Shown in pieces: positions 1-8,096 of a stretch of 64,000 nt of DNA. Within the stretch, counting starts at the first letter, position 1, and the number at the start of each line of letters is the position of its first letter. The DNA is from Trabulsiella odontotermitis (GTDB lineage Bacteria > Pseudomonadota > Gammaproteobacteria > Enterobacterales > Enterobacteriaceae): positions 186,207-250,206 of the forward strand of contig NZ_LIFX01000002.1 of assembly GCF_001297775.1 (NCBI RefSeq). The letters are read 5' to 3'. The position numbers were made by a program, and so were the translations under genes. The notes beneath the pieces are model-generated. The model saw only the letters and a program-made list of their open reading frames with translations. It ran no database searches and was not told the DNA's origin.

Positions 1-1236
1 TTTTACGACTTCATTATTTTCGTCTTCTTCGCTGCGGTTATCGGTGAGCTGTTCTTTCCGGCGGATATCCCGGAGTGGCTGCGTCAGGTGCAGACTTTCG
101 GCATTTTTGCTGCCGGTTACCTGGCCCGGCCGTTGGGCGGCATCGTCATGGCCCATTTCGGCGATCTGGTCGGGCGCAAGAAGATGTTCACGCTCAGTAT
201 TCTGTTGATGGCCATCCCGACGCTGGCGATTGGTCTGCTGCCAACGTATGTCACGGCGGGGCTTGTCGCGCCGTTATTATTGCTGCTGATGCGTATTCTG
301 CAGGGTGCGGCTATCGGCGGCGAAGTGCCCGGTGCGTGGGTGTTTGTGGCTGAGCATGTGCCGACGCGCCGCATTGGCATCGCCTGCGGCACGCTGACCG
401 CCGGGCTGACCGTGGGGATCCTGCTCGGTTCGGTCGTGGCGACGTTGATCAATACCTCGATGACCCAGCAGGCCATTCACGACGGCGGCTGGCGTATTCC
501 TTTCCTGCTTGGCGGCGCCTTTGGCCTGGTGGCGATGTATCTGCGCCGCTGGTTGCAGGAAACGCCCATTTTTATCGAACTGCAGGAACGTAAAGCGCTG
601 GCGGAAGAGATGCCTGTGAAAACGGTGGTGACGAAACACCGACAGGCGGTGGTGATCTCCATGCTGCTTACCTGGCTGCTGTCCGCCGGAATTGTAGTGG
701 TGATTTTAATGTCGCCGGTGTGGCTGCAAAAACAGTACGGTTTTGCCCCGGCATTAACGCTGCAGGCCAACAGTATTGCCACCATCATGCTCTGTTTCGG
801 TTGTCTGATCGCGGGCTTCGCCGCGGATCGCTTCGGCTCGGGGCTTACGCTTATCGTCGGCTCATTATTGTTGATCGGCGCGAGCGGGGCGTTCTATCAC
901 GGGGTCGGTACGCATCCTGAACTGCTGATGCCGCTGTATGGCCTGGTCGGGCTGTGCGTGGGTGTGGTGGGATCGGTGCCTTATGTGATGGTGCGGTCGT
1001 TCCCGGCGGAAGTGCGTTTCACCGGTATCTCGTTTTCCTACAACGTGTCGTATGCGATTTTTGGCGGTCTGACGCCGATTGCAGTCACCATGCTGATGGT
1101 CGTGTCGCCGCTGGCACCTGCGTGGTATGTGCTGGCGTTGTCGCTGATGGGAATGGGGATTGGATTCTGGTTACGGCGGGATAACTACCGTCTGCGTGGC
1201 CCGGCAAGCGAGGCGCCGCCGGGCACAAACGGCTAA
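1..1236 (+). CDS. MFS metabolite:H+ symporter, 5' end outside window
   Basis: The reading frame is open from the first base, so the gene starts upstream; 411 residues are visible, which should be all but roughly 20 N-terminal residues of a usual 430-440 aa protein. The visible part starts in the first membrane helix (FYDFIIFVFFAAVIGELFFP). The MFS loop 2-3 signature GDLVGRKKMF follows, and the rest alternates hydrophobic helices with short loops. The pattern is that of the metabolite:H+ symporter branch (ShiA, ProP, CitA, KgtP relatives), inner-membrane importers of organic acids or zwitterions. The stop abuts the stop of the convergent satP. The substrate cannot be told from the sequence; proximity to the acetate/succinate carrier suggests, but does not show, a carboxylate. 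Confidence 0.85.
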   Translation, partial: FYDFIIFVFFAAVIGELFFPADIPEWLRQVQTFGIFAAGYLARPLGGIVMAHFGDLVGRKKMFTLSILLMAIPTLAIGLLPTYVTAGLVAPLLLLLMRILQGAAIGGEVPGAWVFVAEHVPTRRIGIACGTLTAGLTVGILLGSVVATLINTSMTQQAIHDGGWRIPFLLGGAFGLVAMYLRRWLQETPIFIELQERKALAEEMPVKTVVTKHRQAVVISMLLTWLLSAGIVVVILMSPVWLQKQYGFAPALTLQANSIATIMLCFGCLIAGFAADRFGSGLTLIVGSLLLIGASGAFYHGVGTHPELLMPLYGLVGLCVGVVGSVPYVMVRSFPAEVRFTGISFSYNVSYAIFGGLTPIAVTMLMVVSPLAPAWYVLALSLMGMGIGFWLRRDNYRLRGPASEAPPGTNG

Positions 1237-1803
1237 TTAGTGTTTCTCACCAATCGGCAGTACGGTGCGGCCGTACTGCGCGTTCAGCACTTCACCCATC
1301 GCCAGATAAATCGCGCTCGCTCCGCAAACGATACCCACCCAACCGGCAACGTGAACAATGCTCTCGCTATCTGCCAGATGACCCACTGCCAGCAGCGCAA
1401 ACAGTACCGTCAGGCTCAGGAAAACGAACTGCAGCATGCGCGCGCCGGTCAGCGTTCCAAAGAACATGAACAGCGTGAACACGCCCCACAGCCCGAGGTA
1501 AACGCCGAGGAAATGCGGGTTCGCCGCATCGGTCAGGCCCATTTTCGGCATCACCAGGATAGCGACCAGCGTCAGCCAGAACGAACCGTAAGACGTGAAT
1601 GCCGTTAAGCCAAAGGTATTGCCTTTTTTATACTCCAGCAGTCCCGCGAAGATTTGCGCGATACCGCCGTAAAAAATGCCCATTGCCAGGATAATGCCAT
1701 CAAGCGGGAAAAGACCGATGTTATGCAGGTTCAGCAGAACCGTGGTCATGCCGAAACCCATCAGACCCAGCGGAGCCGGATTAGCCAACGTTGTGTTGCC
1801 CAT
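1237..1803 (-). CDS. satP: Succinate-acetate/proton symporter SatP
   Basis: 188 residues, the same length as E. coli SatP (YaaH) and closely similar throughout. It contains the AceTr-family motif NPAPLGL near residue 9 and six hydrophobic helices, and ends RTVLPIGEKH. It carries acetate and succinate across the inner membrane with protons. It is convergent with the preceding symporter gene with no bases between the stops, so the two transcripts must overlap at their 3' ends. In E. coli extra genes (yaaW, yaaI) lie between satP and dnaK; here only 291 bases separate them. Confidence 0.95.
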   Translation of the reverse strand: MGNTTLANPAPLGLMGFGMTTVLLNLHNIGLFPLDGIILAMGIFYGGIAQIFAGLLEYKKGNTFGLTAFTSYGSFWLTLVAILVMPKMGLTDAANPHFLGVYLGLWGVFTLFMFFGTLTGARMLQFVFLSLTVLFALLAVGHLADSESIVHVAGWVGIVCGASAIYLAMGEVLNAQYGRTVLPIGEKH

Positions 1804-1943
1804 AATTCCTCAAAAATCATCATAAAATGGTGAAATATCAATTCCCCTCGCCACTCCTCGGGCTGCGGGGCGCGGCATCATAATCAGGCCCACAAAGTGT
1901 GTCCATGATCTCACTGCGGGTAATTTAAAATATTTTCACCTGA

Positions 1944-1975
1944 CCCCTTGATGCCCGGCGATGCGACCCCATCTA
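1944..1975 (+). promoter_or_regulatory. dnaK P1, sigma32 heat-shock promoter
   Basis: The -35 element CCCCTTGATG (1944-1953) and the -10 element CCCCATCTA (1967-1975) are separated by 13 bases. This is the classical sigma32 arrangement and matches the E. coli dnaK P1 sequence almost base for base. It should drive dnaK-dnaJ on heat shock. Confidence 0.85.
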
Positions 1976-2020
1976 GTAGTCAACCGCAGTGGTGAACCTG
2001 AAAAAAAACGATTCAGGGAG

Positions 2021-2049
2021 CTTGAAACCGCACGTTTCGCCCTTATTAC
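2021..2049 (+). promoter_or_regulatory. dnaK P2, sigma32 heat-shock promoter
   Basis: A second heat-shock promoter about 75 bases downstream of P1: -35 CTTGAAA (2021-2027) and a -10 region CCCTTATTA (2040-2048), spaced as for sigma32. It lies 50-70 bases before the dnaK start, leaving a short leader. Confidence 0.75.
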
Positions 2050-2094
2050 AGGTTCACAACCACATGTTGACGAATTTTTAGTGGAGACGTTTAG

Positions 2095-4011
2095 ATGGGT
2101 AAAATTATTGGTATCGACCTGGGTACAACCAACTCTTGTGTAGCGATTATGGACGGCACGACGGCACGTGTGCTTGAGAACGCCGAGGGCGATCGCACCA
2201 CGCCTTCTATCATTGCTTATACCAACGATGGTGAAACTCTGGTTGGTCAGCCGGCTAAACGTCAGGCAGTGACGAACCCGCAAAATACGCTGTTCGCGAT
2301 CAAACGCCTGATTGGCCGTCGCTTCCAGGACGAAGAAGTTCAGCGTGACGTTTCTATCATGCCGTACAAAATCATCGGCGCCGACAACGGCGACGCATGG
2401 CTTGATGTGAAAGGTCAGAAAATGGCACCGCCGCAGATTTCTGCTGAAGTGCTGAAAAAAATGAAGAAAACGGCAGAAGATTACCTGGGTGAACCGGTAA
2501 CTGAAGCGGTTATCACCGTACCGGCGTACTTTAACGATGCTCAGCGTCAGGCAACCAAAGACGCTGGCCGTATCGCGGGTCTGGAAGTCAAACGTATCAT
2601 CAACGAACCGACCGCCGCCGCACTGGCTTACGGTCTGGATAAAGAAGTTGGCAACCGCACTATCGCGGTTTACGACCTCGGTGGTGGTACCTTCGATATC
2701 TCTATTATCGAAATCGACGAAGTTGATGGCGAAAAAACCTTCGAAGTGCTGGCAACCAACGGTGATACCCACCTTGGTGGTGAAGACTTCGATACCCGTC
2801 TGATCAACTATCTGGTCGACGAATTCAAGAAAGATCAGGGCATTGACCTGCGTAACGATCCGCTGGCGATGCAGCGTCTGAAAGAAGCGGCTGAAAAAGC
2901 GAAAATCGAGCTTTCTTCCGCTCAACAGACCGACGTCAACCTGCCGTACATCACTGCAGATGCGACCGGTCCGAAACACATGAACATCAAAGTGACTCGC
3001 GCGAAACTGGAAAGCCTGGTGGAAGACCTGGTTAACCGTTCCATCGAGCCGCTGAAAGTGGCGCTGCAGGATGCTGGCCTGTCCGTATCTGACGTGCAGG
3101 ACGTGATCCTGGTCGGTGGTCAGACACGTATGCCGATGGTGCAGAAGAAAGTGGCTGAGTTCTTCGGCAAAGAACCGCGTAAAGACGTTAACCCGGACGA
3201 AGCCGTGGCTATCGGTGCTGCGGTTCAGGGCGGCGTACTGACCGGTGATGTAAAAGACGTGCTGCTGCTGGACGTTACTCCGCTGTCGCTGGGTATCGAA
3301 ACCATGGGTGGCGTGATGACCTCGCTCATCAACAAAAACACCACCATCCCGACCAAGCACAGCCAGGTGTTCTCTACTGCGGAAGACAACCAGTCTGCGG
3401 TGACCATCCATGTGCTGCAGGGTGAGCGTAAACGCGCTGGCGATAACAAGTCTCTGGGGCAGTTCAACCTGGACGGCATTAACCCGGCGCCGCGCGGCAT
3501 GCCGCAGATCGAAGTCACCTTTGACATCGACGCTGACGGTATCCTGCACGTTTCCGCGAAAGACAAAAACAGCGGCAAAGAGCAGAAGATCACCATTAAG
3601 GCTTCTTCTGGTCTGAACGAAGATGAAATCGAAAAAATGGTTCGCGAAGCGGAAGCTAACGCTGAGTCTGACCGTAAATTCGAAGAGCTGGTTCAGACCC
3701 GCAACCAGGGTGACCATCTGCTGCACAGCACCCGTAAGCAGGTTGAAGAAGCAGGCGACAAACTGCCGGCTGATGATAAAACCGCTATCGAGTCTGCACT
3801 GACCGCGCTGGAAACTGCGCTGAAAGGTGAAGATAAAGCCGACATCGAAGCGAAAATGCAGGCACTGGCGCAGGCTTCCCAGAAACTGCTGGAAATTGCT
3901 CAACAGCAGCACGCCCAGCAGCAGGCGGGTGGCGCTGACGCTTCTGAGAACAACGCGAAAGACGACGACGTTGTCGACGCTGAGTTCGAAGAAGTGAAAG
4001 ACAAAAAATAA
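2095..4011 (+). CDS. dnaK: Molecular chaperone DnaK (Hsp70)
   Basis: 638 residues, as in E. coli. The nucleotide-binding domain covers about residues 1-385 ([11 protein letters not shown] at the N-terminus, [12 protein letters not shown] as the second phosphate loop). The interdomain linker VLLLD is followed by the substrate-binding beta-sandwich (to about 505) and the helical lid, ending in the acidic tail EEVKDKK. It binds exposed hydrophobic segments of unfolded proteins in an ATP cycle run by DnaJ and GrpE, and also turns down sigma32. The ATG at 2095 is preceded by GTGGAGACG. It is cotranscribed with dnaJ, 84 bases downstream. Confidence 0.99.
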   Translation: MGKIIGIDLGTTNSCVAIMDGTTARVLENAEGDRTTPSIIAYTNDGETLVGQPAKRQAVTNPQNTLFAIKRLIGRRFQDEEVQRDVSIMPYKIIGADNGDAWLDVKGQKMAPPQISAEVLKKMKKTAEDYLGEPVTEAVITVPAYFNDAQRQATKDAGRIAGLEVKRIINEPTAAALAYGLDKEVGNRTIAVYDLGGGTFDISIIEIDEVDGEKTFEVLATNGDTHLGGEDFDTRLINYLVDEFKKDQGIDLRNDPLAMQRLKEAAEKAKIELSSAQQTDVNLPYITADATGPKHMNIKVTRAKLESLVEDLVNRSIEPLKVALQDAGLSVSDVQDVILVGGQTRMPMVQKKVAEFFGKEPRKDVNPDEAVAIGAAVQGGVLTGDVKDVLLLDVTPLSLGIETMGGVMTSLINKNTTIPTKHSQVFSTAEDNQSAVTIHVLQGERKRAGDNKSLGQFNLDGINPAPRGMPQIEVTFDIDADGILHVSAKDKNSGKEQKITIKASSGLNEDEIEKMVREAEANAESDRKFEELVQTRNQGDHLLHSTRKQVEEAGDKLPADDKTAIESALTALETALKGEDKADIEAKMQALAQASQKLLEIAQQQHAQQQAGGADASENNAKDDDVVDAEFEEVKDKK

Positions 4012-4036
4012 TCGCCCTTTGAACGGGTAAAGACTG

Positions 4037-4069
4037 GCACGGGCGAAGAGGTTTCCTCTCCGCCCGTGC
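4037..4069 (+). other. Strong hairpin between dnaK and dnaJ
   Basis: GCACGGGCG (4037-4045) pairs with CGCCCGTGC (4061-4069), with a smaller GAGG/CCTC stem nested inside the loop. No run of T follows, so it is not a complete terminator. More likely it protects the 3' end of the abundant dnaK message or lowers read-through into dnaJ, which would fit the usual excess of DnaK over DnaJ. Confidence 0.6.
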
Positions 4070-4095
4070 TCGCATGTTAAGGGCAATGAAAAGAG

Positions 4096-5238
4096 ATGGC
4101 TAAAAGAGACTACTACGAGGTTTTAGGCGTTTCCAAAACCGCGGAAGAGCGTGAAATCAAAAAGGCGTACAAGCGCCTTGCCATGAAATTTCACCCGGAC
4201 CGTAACCAGGGTGATAAAGACGCTGAAGCCAAATTTAAAGAGATCAAGGAAGCTTACGAGATCCTGACCGACGATCAGAAGCGCGCCGCGTATGATCAGT
4301 ACGGCCATGCCGCGTTTGAACAGGGCGGTATGGGCGGCGGCGGATTCGGCGGCGGTTTTGGCGGTGGCGCTGATTTCAGTGACATCTTCGGTGACGTGTT
4401 TGGCGACATTTTTGGCGGCGGACGTGGCCGTCAGCGCGCAGCACGCGGCGCGGATTTGCGCTACAACATGGATCTGACGCTGGAAGAAGCGGTGCGCGGC
4501 GTCACGAAAGAGATCCGTATCCCGACGCTGGAAGAGTGCGACGTTTGCCACGGCAACGGCGCGAAACCTGGCACCCAGCCGCAGACCTGTCCGACCTGTC
4601 ACGGCTCCGGCCAGGTGCAAATGCGCCAGGGCTTCTTTGCGGTACAGCAGACCTGTCCGCACTGTCAGGGTCGCGGTACGCTGATCAAAGATCCGTGCAC
4701 CAAGTGCCACGGTCATGGTCGCGTTGAGAAATCCAAAACGCTGTCGGTGAAAATCCCGGCGGGCGTGGACACCGGCGATCGTATCCGCCTGAGCGGTGAA
4801 GGTGAAGCCGGTGAGCATGGCGCACCAGCAGGCGATCTGTACGTTCAGGTACAGGTAAAACAGCATCCGATCTTCGAGCGTGAAGGCAACAATCTGTACT
4901 GCGAAGTGCCGATTAACTTTGCCATGGCTGCGCTCGGAGGGGAAATCGAAGTACCGACGCTGGATGGCCGCGTGATGCTGAAAGTGCCGCATGAAACGCA
5001 GACCGGCAAACTGTTCCGCATGCGCGGTAAAGGTGTGAAATCCGTTCGCGGCGGTGCGCAGGGTGATCTGCTGTGTCGCGTGGTGGTGGAAACCCCGGTC
5101 GGCCTGAATGAAAAGCAAAAACAACTGCTGAAAGATCTGCAGGAAAGCTTTGGTGGCCCGACGGGTGAGAAAAACAGCCCGCGCTCCAAAAGCTTCTTCG
5201 ATGGCGTGAAAAAGTTCTTCGATGATTTGACGCGCTAA
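4096..5238 (+). CDS. dnaJ: Co-chaperone DnaJ (Hsp40)
   Basis: 380 residues (E. coli 376). The J domain is at residues 1-70 with the catalytic HPD at 33-35. A Gly/Phe-rich segment follows at about 76-107, slightly longer than in E. coli. Four zinc-binding repeats ([32 protein letters not shown]) come next, then the C-terminal client-binding domain. It stimulates the DnaK ATPase and delivers substrate. It is the second gene of the heat-shock operon. Confidence 0.99.
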   Translation: MAKRDYYEVLGVSKTAEEREIKKAYKRLAMKFHPDRNQGDKDAEAKFKEIKEAYEILTDDQKRAAYDQYGHAAFEQGGMGGGGFGGGFGGGADFSDIFGDVFGDIFGGGRGRQRAARGADLRYNMDLTLEEAVRGVTKEIRIPTLEECDVCHGNGAKPGTQPQTCPTCHGSGQVQMRQGFFAVQQTCPHCQGRGTLIKDPCTKCHGHGRVEKSKTLSVKIPAGVDTGDRIRLSGEGEAGEHGAPAGDLYVQVQVKQHPIFEREGNNLYCEVPINFAMAALGGEIEVPTLDGRVMLKVPHETQTGKLFRMRGKGVKSVRGGAQGDLLCRVVVETPVGLNEKQKQLLKDLQESFGGPTGEKNSPRSKSFFDGVKKFFDDLTR

Positions 5239-5257
5239 ACGCAGAGCATGCCGAATA

Positions 5258-5290
5258 AAACCCGAAAGGCATATACCTTTCGGGTTTTTT
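5258..5290. terminator. Bidirectional terminator between dnaJ and the ToxR-like gene
   Basis: CCCGAAAGG (5261-5269) pairs with CCTTTCGGG (5276-5284 region) and is followed by a run of T; on the other strand a run of A precedes the stem. It can end dnaKJ on the plus strand and the regulator gene on the minus strand. Confidence 0.85.
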
Positions 5291-5296
5291 TATTCA

Positions 5297-5755
5297 TTAA
5301 CTCGCTGAAATAGCCTGAAATAAACCCACCGTTGCCAGTAATGAAAGCAGGCAAAGCAACGTGGAAATCAGTACCGTCTCTGATTTGATTTTCTTCTCTT
5401 TTGCCAGAGACTGTGGCGCTGCAATCGCAGCAATGAGTATTTCCTGATTCACCCGGATACCCATGCGCGGAACCGTAATAATAAAATCATTGATACCTAC
5501 ATCACGAAGGTCTTTACGCAACAGATAGAGCAACTGGGTCAGATTGGCATCGGTAATAAACTGACCGCGAGTTCCCCATAGTTCAGTGGTGATGGTTCCT
5601 TTATCGATCACTTTTTCTGCACGTTTTTCAATCAAGAAGCTCAGGCAGCGTGCACGCATTGGCGTCATTTTTATCTTTTTGGCATTTTCCTGATTTTCAA
5701 TTTCCAAACTGTCTTCGCTAAAAATACAATTTTCGTTGAGTATATAGCGGCTCAT
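5297..5755 (-). CDS. Membrane-anchored winged-helix regulator (ToxR/CadC type)
   Basis: 152 residues. Residues about 25-105 fit an OmpR/ToxR-type winged-helix DNA-binding domain: MTPMRARCLSFLIEKR for the first helices, then a recognition-helix region with TDANLTQLLYLLRKDLRD, then the wing IITVPRMGIRVN. A single hydrophobic segment (about 128-149, TVLISTLLCLLSLLATVGLF) follows, with almost nothing after it, so there is no periplasmic sensor domain. It should bind DNA while held in the inner membrane. It is divergent from the chitinase gene across a 364-base AT-rich spacer. A regulator of this type sits at the same place beside dnaJ and a chitinase gene in Salmonella (STM0014 region). Likely, but not shown: control of the chitinase. 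Confidence 0.75.
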   Translation of the reverse strand: MSRYILNENCIFSEDSLEIENQENAKKIKMTPMRARCLSFLIEKRAEKVIDKGTITTELWGTRGQFITDANLTQLLYLLRKDLRDVGINDFIITVPRMGIRVNQEILIAAIAAPQSLAKEKKIKSETVLISTLLCLLSLLATVGLFQAISAS

Positions 5756-6119
5756 AGCAATACCTTAATCAATAAATGATGTGATAAATAATGACACAGC
5801 CAATGATTTCTTCTGACTATTTCATGAGCAACATTGTCTTTTTTTTGAAATAATGGAATATATAATATATAAAAAACACTCCATCTCATTGATATTTATA
5901 TTTTTTATGATTTTTTTATTTTAAATTTAGAATGATTTATATCTTATTTCTACTATTATTTAGAGGTATCGTATCGAATGATATAAATTGAGTTCATCAG
6001 CGCGGTAGCCTGTGTTTTATTGTTATTACTCTTGATTACCCTGATTTCTGAAATCGTGGGAGTGTATGTCCACAGCACATCGCTGTTCACATTCGACGAA
6101 AATTCACGAGGTAATTAGA
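5756..6119. promoter_or_regulatory. AT-rich divergent control region of regulator and chitinase
   Basis: 364 bases without a credible gene on either strand. The middle (about 5820-5960) is strikingly AT-rich, with long T and A tracts and the near-palindrome ATATATAATATATA around 5858. The flanking genes have ordinary composition. Such tracts are typical of promoters silenced by H-NS and activated by ToxR-like proteins. I cannot point to a single convincing -35/-10 pair. Confidence 0.5.
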
Positions 6120-7943
6120 ATGTCTAAATTAATTAAAGGCGACAGCCACACTGAACAAAGTAATGCTGTAGACGGTTTTAACCCTGCTACTGAAACTGAA
6201 AAATATAGCTATACTTCCGCTCGCGTTGCGACGCCTGTGTATAACCGCTACAAGAAAGCCAACAAGCCGAAAGTATTTGGTTATTACACTGACTGGTCTC
6301 AGTATGACGGTCGTCTGCAGGGCCAGGATACGCCGGAAAGCCGCGGTCGCGGTTATGATCTGGCGAATGTTGCGCCTACCGCTTATGACAAAATCATTTT
6401 TGGTTTCCTGGGTATCGTTGGCGATCAGGGCGAAAAACAGTCTACCATCAATAACGCCGCTTCTCAGACCGGCAAAGTCACGAACGAGCCGACCTTCCTC
6501 GACCCGTGGGGTGATTTTCAGTCCAATGTAAACTGCAACCTGAAAGACAGCGGCTGGGATGTTGATCCGAAAACGGTGACTGAATCCAACACGCATGGTC
6601 TGCTGGGCGGTCTGCGCGATCTGCAGGCGAAAGCCAAAACCATGGGGCATGATCTGGTACTCTCCATGAGTATCGGCGGCTGGACCATGAGTAACGGTTT
6701 CCACGAAATGGCGAAAACCGACGCGTCCCGTAAAGTGTTTGCCGCAGGCGTCGTGAAACTGTTCAAACAGTTCCCGATGTTCAGCGAAGTGGATATCGAC
6801 TGGGAATACCCGAACAACGCTGGTAACGGTAACCCGCATGGCCCTGAAGATGGCGCGAACTATGCCATGCTCATCAAAGAGCTGACAACGCAGCTGAATG
6901 CGGCAGGCCGCAGCGATGTGAAAGTGTCTATCGCCAGCTCCGCCGTGGTTGATGTGCTGGGCTACTCCAACGTGAAAGCGCTGATGGACGCCGGTCTGTA
7001 TGGCATCAACGTCATGACCTATGACTTCTTCGGTACGCCGTGGGCGGCAGAACTGACTCACCACACCAACCTGACCCCGCTGAGCGAAGGTGGCTGGAGT
7101 GTTGAAGCGGTGGTTGATTATCTGATCGCCGAAGGTTTCCCGTCAGATCGTATCAACATCGGTTATGCCGGTTATACCCGTAATGCCCGCAACGCAGAGA
7201 TCACCTCTTTCTCTCCGCTGAAAGGGACTTACAACCCGGGCCAGGGCACTACGATTGGTACCTTCGAGTCTGGTTGCACCGAATGGTATGACACTATCTA
7301 TAACTACCTGGATCTGGAAAACCAGAAAGGTCGTAACGGCTTTAACGTCTATACCGATAAAGTGGCCAATGCTGACTTCCTGTTCAACCCGAACACCGGT
7401 GTCTTCATGTCTCTCGATACCCCGCGTTCTGTCAAAGTGAAAGGCGAATATGCAGCGGAACGTAACCTCGGTGGTCTGTTTACCTGGACTATCGACCAGG
7501 ACAACGGCGTACTGCTGAACGCGGCGCGTGAAGGTCTGGGTTATGAAATGGAAAGTGAAGTGGTGGATATGGCGCCGTTCTACTTTGAAGGGATCAACGC
7601 GGCTGACGAAGATGACGCTTCTGCTGAAGAACCGGTGGTGCCGGATGAAGATCCGATTGATGTTGAGCCGGTAGATGACGAACCCGTCGACGACGAGCCC
7701 GTCGACGACGAACCCGTTGATGACGAGCCGGTAGATGATGAACCGGAAGAAGACGATACTCCGGTATCTGTCGGCGATACCTGGGATGCTAATACCATCT
7801 ACTACGGTTTTGACGCGGGCAGAGAAGGTGAGATCGTGACTTACAAAGGTCGCACTTATCAGGCTCAGTGGTGGAGCCAGGGTATGGAACCTGATCTGAA
7901 TTGCGGCGAAGGTCAGCCGTGGCACGATTTAGGGGCGATTTAA
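6120..7943 (+). CDS. GH18 chitinase with acidic repeat linker and chitin-binding domain
   Basis: 607 residues from the ATG at 6120, chosen because GAGGT (6108-6112) lies 7 bases upstream; an in-frame ATG at 6066 has no such site. The TIM barrel begins near residue 50 (KVFGYYTDWSQYDG). The catalytic strand is EVDIDWEYP with D225, D227 and the acid E229; the outermost Asp of the usual DxxDxDxE is Ser. After the barrel an acidic linker holds five VDDEP repeats, then a CBM5/12-type chitin-binding domain (about 551-607: WDANTIYYG, YKGRTYQAQWWSQG). It should hydrolyse beta-1,4-N-acetylglucosamine polymers. The N-terminus (MSKLIKGDSHTEQ) is hydrophilic with no signal peptide. Export would therefore need a non-Sec route such as lysis-type (type 10) release, whose genes are not in the window. 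Confidence 0.9.
   Translation: MSKLIKGDSHTEQSNAVDGFNPATETEKYSYTSARVATPVYNRYKKANKPKVFGYYTDWSQYDGRLQGQDTPESRGRGYDLANVAPTAYDKIIFGFLGIVGDQGEKQSTINNAASQTGKVTNEPTFLDPWGDFQSNVNCNLKDSGWDVDPKTVTESNTHGLLGGLRDLQAKAKTMGHDLVLSMSIGGWTMSNGFHEMAKTDASRKVFAAGVVKLFKQFPMFSEVDIDWEYPNNAGNGNPHGPEDGANYAMLIKELTTQLNAAGRSDVKVSIASSAVVDVLGYSNVKALMDAGLYGINVMTYDFFGTPWAAELTHHTNLTPLSEGGWSVEAVVDYLIAEGFPSDRINIGYAGYTRNARNAEITSFSPLKGTYNPGQGTTIGTFESGCTEWYDTIYNYLDLENQKGRNGFNVYTDKVANADFLFNPNTGVFMSLDTPRSVKVKGEYAAERNLGGLFTWTIDQDNGVLLNAAREGLGYEMESEVVDMAPFYFEGINAADEDDASAEEPVVPDEDPIDVEPVDDEPVDDEPVDDEPVDDEPVDDEPEEDDTPVSVGDTWDANTIYYGFDAGREGEIVTYKGRTYQAQWWSQGMEPDLNCGEGQPWHDLGAI
7671..7745 (+). repeat. Five tandem 15-base units coding VDDEP
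   Basis: Five in-frame 15-base units (7671, 7686, 7701, 7716, 7731) each encode Val-Asp-Asp-Glu-Pro, with synonymous differences between copies. They form a stiff, negatively charged linker between the chitinase barrel and its binding domain. Copy number is likely to vary between strains. Confidence 0.95.
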
Positions 7944-7965
7944 TCTCTCGCGAATTCCTTCCTGC

Positions 7966-7996
7966 AAAAGACGCTCATTGAGCGTCTTTTTTCGTT
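7966..7996 (+). terminator. Rho-independent terminator after the chitinase
   Basis: AAAAGACGCTC (7966-7976) pairs with GAGCGTCTTTT (7980-7990) over a 3-base loop, followed by more T. Confidence 0.9.
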
Positions 7997-8096
7997 TTTT
8001 ACGAATTATTAAGCAGAAATAAGCTGCTTTTTTCGAGTCAATCAACCCGGTATCCTTTCCATTATTCTGTTTTATCGAAGTGAATCGGGATTTAGC

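Noticed and set aside
1895-1920. CRP-like sequence upstream of satP (GTGTGTCCATGATCTCACT)
   Set aside because: The arms are spaced wrongly for TGTGA-N6-TCACA and one arm is imperfect.
1936-4086. 716-residue open frame on the minus strand across dnaK
   Set aside because: It is the antisense of dnaK, an artefact of codon bias; it is rich in Phe, Val and Arg and has no family features.
4123-5124. 333-residue frame antisense to dnaJ
   Set aside because: Mirror frame of a GC-rich gene; no ribosome site or recognisable domain.
5845-5866. TTGAAA and TATAAT as a promoter in the chitinase spacer
   Set aside because: The two hexamers are only 10 bases apart, too close for sigma70.
6066-6119. Earlier ATG for the chitinase adding 18 residues (possible signal sequence)
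   Set aside because: The added segment is hydrophilic and not a signal peptide, and the ATG has no ribosome site, while the ATG at 6120 has GAGGT at the right distance.
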